Below, piece after piece: positions 40,971-64,000 of a stretch of DNA of 64,000 nucleotides. The DNA is from Glandiceps talaboti (taxonomy: Eukaryota; Hemichordata; Enteropneusta; Spengelidae). The stretch is taken from assembly GCF_964340395.1 (NCBI RefSeq), contig NC_135553.1:439001-503000 (forward strand), read 5' to 3'. The stretch's first letter is position 1. The number at the start of each line of letters is the position of its first letter. Made by a program: the position numbers and the translations under genes. Below the pieces are notes generated by a model that was given only the letters and a program-made list of their open reading frames with translations, was not told where the DNA came from and did not search any database.

Positions 40971-41701
40971 AGAGTTCAATTATTATTTTTTGCACTGCAT
41001 TTGCCATTCTCCAGAGTTTCCAGAAGGCTTTCCAGGGTTTTGGTTTTAGTTACATTAATAAATTCATTTAATGATGTTATGTGTTTTTTGTCATTCATTA
41101 CATTTGAAATATTTTAGTATTTCCTTTACCACTAATAACTTTGCTACAAGTCACTGTTAAAATGATTGCAAATCAACCGTTTCGTTCAAAATATCAGTTG
41201 CTAGTAAAGTTACAAAAAGAAGATGGTATCTCTTTCAATGTAGGGCACAGCTGAACAAAAGCACATTAGTGTATATAGTCCCAAATAAAAACAAATGAAA
41301 GGATTCATGTATATTCAGTTGTGCTACAAGACAGTTGTCAGTTGACAAGTTTTGTTCATTAGCACTAAAATATGTTACACATGATCAAGTAAGCTGGATA
41401 TTACGATATGGAGGTAGGTATGCTTGTTTAGGTATGCATGTTTGTGTGTATGTGTGCACTGTAGATATGTTTTAGAGCTTACTCCCGTTGATTCTTGATG
41501 TTTTTCCGACTTCTAGTTTAAAATATTCATTCACATCTATGGAATAAAATATTCCCTCATCATTACAAGCCAACAATATAATATTACTGAAAGTCTGTCA
41601 GCTAATTATCAGCCTGGTTAAAAAGAAAGAGATTTGTACTATGTATTTCATTATCATTTGATTTGCATACTGTAGATGGACAAATAGTACAAATTTGTGT
41701 A

Positions 41702-41728
41702 CCCTATACACACACACACACACACACT
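41702..41728. repeat. (CA)n microsatellite
   Basis: About ten CA units. Confidence 0.9.
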
Positions 41729-41900
41729 AACCATTGAGGGGCTAAGCAAATTAATTTTGAAAAGAACATTATAAACACAAAGATTTGTCAATGACCATGT
41801 GACACGTGGCACAAATACACTGACATTTATCCTTCATTGTCTTTCTTTGTGCCAAGTTTAGTTTACATGACAGAAATCGCTTTACATGCTTAGTCAGAAC

Positions 41901-44299
41901 CTACTGCTGTAGGACATGGGTTACATCTCAGGATGATGCCATGGGGTGGGGGCTACTACTGCTGTAGGACATGGGTTACATCTCAGGGTGATGCCATGGG
42001 GTGGGGGCTACTACTGCTGTAGGACATGGGTTACATCTCAGGGTGATGCCATGAGGTGGGGGCTACTACTGCTGTAGGACATGGGTTACATCTCAGGGTG
42101 ATGCCATGGGGTGGGGGTTACTACTGCTGTAGGACATGGGTTACATCTCAGGGTGATGCCATGGGGTGGGGGCTACTACTGCTGTAGGACATGGGTTACA
42201 TCTCAGGGTGATGCCATGGGGTGGGGGCTACTACTGCTGTAGGACATGGGTTACATCTCAGGGTGATGCCATGGGGTGGGGGCTACTACTGCTGTAGGAC
42301 ATGGATTACATCTCAGGGTGATGCCATGAGGTGGGGGCTACTACTGCTGTAGGACATGGGTTACATCTCAGGGTGATGCCATGGGGTGGGGTTACTACTG
42401 CTGTAGGACATGGGTTACATCTCAGGATGATGGGGTGGGGGCTACTACTGCTGTAGGACATGGGTTACATCTCAGGGTGATGGGGTGGGGGCTACTACTG
42501 CTGTAGGACATGGGTTACATCTCAGGGTGATGCCATGAGGTGGGGGTTACTACTGCTGTAGGACATGGGTTACATCTCAGGGTGATGCCATGGGGTGGGG
42601 GCTACTACTGCTGTAGGACATGGGTTACATCTCAGGGTGATGCCATGGGGTGGGGGCTACTACTGCTGTAGGACATGGGTTACATCTCAGGGTGATGCCA
42701 TGAGGTGGGGGCTACTACTGCTATAGGACATGGGTTACATCTCAGGGTGATGCCATGAGGTGGGGGCTACTACTGCTGTAGGACATGGGTTACATCTCAG
42801 GGTGATGCCATGGGGTGGGGGCTACTACTGCTGTAGGACATGGGTTACATCTCAGGGTGATGCCATGAGGTGGGGGCTACTACTGCTGTAGGACATGGGT
42901 TACATCTCAGGGTGATGCCATGGGGTGGGGGCTACTACTGCTGTAGGACATGGGTTACATCCCAGGGTGATGCCATGGGGTGGGGGCTACTACTGCTGTA
43001 GGACATTGGTTACATCTCAGGGTGATGCCATGGGGTGGGGGCTACTACTGCTGTAGGACATGGGTTACATCTCAGGGTGATGCCATGGGGTGGGGGCTAC
43101 TACTGCTGTAGGACATGGGTTACATCTCAGGGTGATGCCATGAGGTGGGGGCTACTACTGCTGTAGGACATGGGTTACATCTCAGGGTGATGCCATGGGG
43201 TGGGGGTTACTACTGCTGTAGGACATGGGTTACATCTCAGGATGATGGGGTGGGGGCTACTACTGCTGTAGGACATGGGTTACATCTCAGGGTGATGCCA
43301 TGAGGTGGGGGCTACTACTGCTGTAGGACATGGGTTACATCTCAGGGTGATGCCATGGGGTGGGGGCTACTACTGCTATAGGACATGGGTTACATCTCAG
43401 GGTGATGCCATGAGGTGGGGGCTACTACTGCTGTAGGACATGGGTTACATCTCAGGGTGATGCCATGAGGTGGGGGCTACTACTGCTGTAGGACATGGGT
43501 TACATCTCAGGGTGATGCCATGGGCTGGGGGCTACTACTGCTGTAGGACATGGGTTACATCTCAGGGTGATGCCATGGGGTGGGGGCTAGTACTGCTGTA
43601 GGACATGGGTTACATCTCAGGGTGATGCCATGGGGTGGGGGCTAGTACTGCTGTAGGACATGGGTTACATCTCAGGGTGATGCCGTGGGGTGGGGGCTAG
43701 TACTGCTGTAGGACATGGGTTACATCTCAGGGTGATGCCATGGGATGGAGGCTACTACTGCTGTAGGACATGGGTTACATCTCAGGGTGATGCCATGAGG
43801 TGGGGGCTACTACTGCTGTAGGACATGGGTTACATCTCAGGGTGATGCCATGGGGTGGGGGCTACTACTGCTGTAGGACATGGGTTACATCTCAGGGTGA
43901 TGGGGTGGGGGCTACTACTGCTGTAGGACATGGGTTACATCTCAGGGTGATGCCATGAGGTGGGGGCTACTACTGCTGTAGGACATGGGTTACATCTCAG
44001 GGTGATGCCATGAGGTGGGGGCTACTACTGCTGTAGGACATGGGTTACATCTCAGGGTGATGCCATGGGGTGGGGGCTACTACTGCTGTAGGACATGGGT
44101 TACATCTCAGGGTGATGCCATGAGGTGGGGGCTACTACTGCTATAGGACATGGGTTACATCTCAGGGTGATGCCATGAGGTGGGGGCTACTACTGCTGTA
44201 GGACATGGGTTACATCTCAGGGTGATGCCATGGGGTGGGGGCTACTACTGCTGTAGGACATGGGTTACATCTCAGGGTGATGCCATGGGGTGGGGGCTA
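41901..44299. repeat. 55-bp minisatellite, about 43 copies
   Basis: A unit of 55 bp with 'ctactactgctgtaggacat', 'gggttacatctcagggtgat' and a G-rich end 'gccatggggtggggg'. Copies are nearly identical. Variants include ggg/gag at the G-rich end and a few units lacking about 6 bp ('gatggggtggggg'). The array is 2.4 kb long, between two convergent genes. Confidence 0.98.
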
Positions 44300-44839
44300 A
44301 AAATAAACAAAGAGGCAATTATTTATATATCGATCTGTTTCTATTTTATTTCAAGAAATATTATTCACAATAGTAATTTTTCTGAAATTAATTTCTGGGG
44401 AAACAAATCTAGCTTCATGCTGGATGTTTTACCGGAAGTCTCAGAAATACAAGAGTAACATCATTTCATCATGATTTATTGAAATAATTACAAAATCTAT
44501 AACTACAATTTGTCATCTCTGTAACATTACTTTGATAAGCAAATATGAAGGGCAAGTAATCTAAACCTGTTGCCACAAAAAAACTTGTTATTGATACTCA
44601 GACAGTCTGTGACATGTTACTGATTTCTCACTTTACCAATTTACAGACACCAAATCCTTTCCTATCATAAACTTGTTGGTCTCGACTGTAACATTGGAAA
44701 GTACAATCTACACCAGATTGTTACTACAGACTTTATGTGAATGCAGTGTTTCACATTGGTGATATACTTAGACAGCAATACATTTTTGTTTTGATTTTTA
44801 CACAATAAATGACATGTCATCAAAATACAGTGTACATTT

Positions 44840-44845
44840 TTTATT
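44840..44845 (-). terminator. candidate polyadenylation signal, WASHC2
   Basis: AATAAA on the minus strand 623 bp after the WASHC2 stop. Two further AATAAA motifs lie at 44475-44480 and 44345-44350, close to the minisatellite edge. Which is used cannot be told from sequence. Confidence 0.4.
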
Positions 44846-45467
44846 TGATATCAGACTATGGAAGTAAACAAGAGCACATTGTTTTGATGTGGTCACAGCC
44901 ATTGCATTGGAAATTGTAAAGATATTTATAGTAACTATCATAACCACATGTGATCTACCCAGTTGAATTACTTGGATGTCAAAATGTCTTCCATTATCAG
45001 CAAGTAAAATATTTCATCTTTGATCATTGTATTTACCTGACTGTGAAGCATTAGAAAGTATAGTGCCTTAGTGACAGCAATGTACTTTATCATTTTACAT
45101 GATTATTTCTTACATTGCTCTGATTCATAAATAATCAACAACATAACCCAAAATGAAAACAAGATTAGACATATATATATAGTGACTGAAAATTAACACA
45201 GACATGTATTCAATATGTACAACAATATGACAATATAGTCTGAAACCAGTCTCTGTAAGCTATAACGTATTGTATTTACAGTAAACGTCATCAAATACAA
45301 TACTGAGAAAATATCTCAAAATATTCCATTGACAATCACAGCTTTTTGATCAGTTTTCATATTATGAGGATTTTACAAACGTTCCTGGCCACATCAAATT
45401 ATTTCTGTGATGAAATGATCAGTGTCACATTTTTAAGATCTACAAAAAAATTCCTGGCCACATCAAG

Positions 45468-63827
<18,360 letters not shown>

Positions 63828-63938
63828 CTGTTGGTACACACAAAATAAAAAGCTACAAATTATGACAAATGTTTACCAAACAACGTGACCATTATCAAAT
63901 ACACATAATTATAGATACCTATAACTGATATACCAGTA

Positions 63939-64000
63939 TTACTAATCTTTACCAACCGGATATGGATTTTGCAGACTGACATTGTACAGTATTTGGGCCA
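63939..64000 (+). repeat. dispersed repeat copy at right edge
   Basis: Partner of 49108-49180. It could be mistaken for the end of an upstream WASHC2 exon, because a GTAAAG donor-like site follows on the minus strand. Confidence 0.45.

Noticed and set aside
63953-64000. Minus-strand end of an upstream WASHC2 exon (donor-like GTAAAG)
   Set aside because: No reading frame resembles FAM21 before the DLYAHRPL block, the best-looking frame has the wrong phase, and the sequence matches a dispersed repeat at 49108-49180.

Overview
The window is animal (metazoan) nuclear DNA. The genes are split by GT-AG introns, spacing is loose, the DNA is AT-rich, and microsatellites and minisatellites are unusually dense. 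The recognisable proteins (a WASH-complex FAM21/WASHC2 subunit, TMEM11, and claudin-fold calcium-channel-gamma-like proteins) are animal families. They are clearly diverged from their vertebrate versions, so an invertebrate is likely, probably a marine deuterostome or lophotrochozoan. I could not fix the species. Nothing bacterial, viral or CRISPR-like was seen.

Layout. (1) 1-2710 is repeat-rich DNA, probably intron of gene A. (2) Gene A's first coding exon lies at 2711-3020 on the minus strand; the gene runs out of the window to the left. (3) 3021-11495 is the spacer between two head-to-head paralogues, with minisatellites, microsatellites and a 1.1-kb segment bounded by inverted repeats. 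(4) Gene B (plus strand, 11496-25876) is a complete four-exon four-transmembrane protein of 272 residues. It resembles voltage-dependent calcium channel gamma subunits and has an 11.6-kb first intron carrying a 36-bp minisatellite. (5) 25877-37297 is a long gene-poor stretch. It holds a set of unidentified coding-like segments on the minus strand (27148-28379), a perfect 36-bp-arm hairpin, a tRNA-like SINE set between (TA)n tracts, and a small inverted-repeat element. (6) TMEM11 (plus, 37298-39350) has two exons and a YY1-like start site. (7) 39351-45467 is the spacer between convergent genes, dominated by a 2.4-kb array of a 55-bp unit. (8) From 45468 to the right edge is WASHC2 on the minus strand. 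Twenty-five exons join in one open frame of 3,861 nt (1,286 residues plus stop). The N-terminal head exons lie beyond the right edge. Its introns hold at least seven different minisatellites, several of them butted against splice sites.

How the genes relate. TMEM11 (mitochondrial inner membrane shape) and WASHC2 (endosomal actin and sorting) are convergent housekeeping genes with no obvious functional link. The two gamma-like genes are paralogues from a local inverted duplication. The most interesting features are where repeat arrays meet splice sites, chiefly the 33-bp array that copies the end of a WASHC2 exon together with its splice donor.
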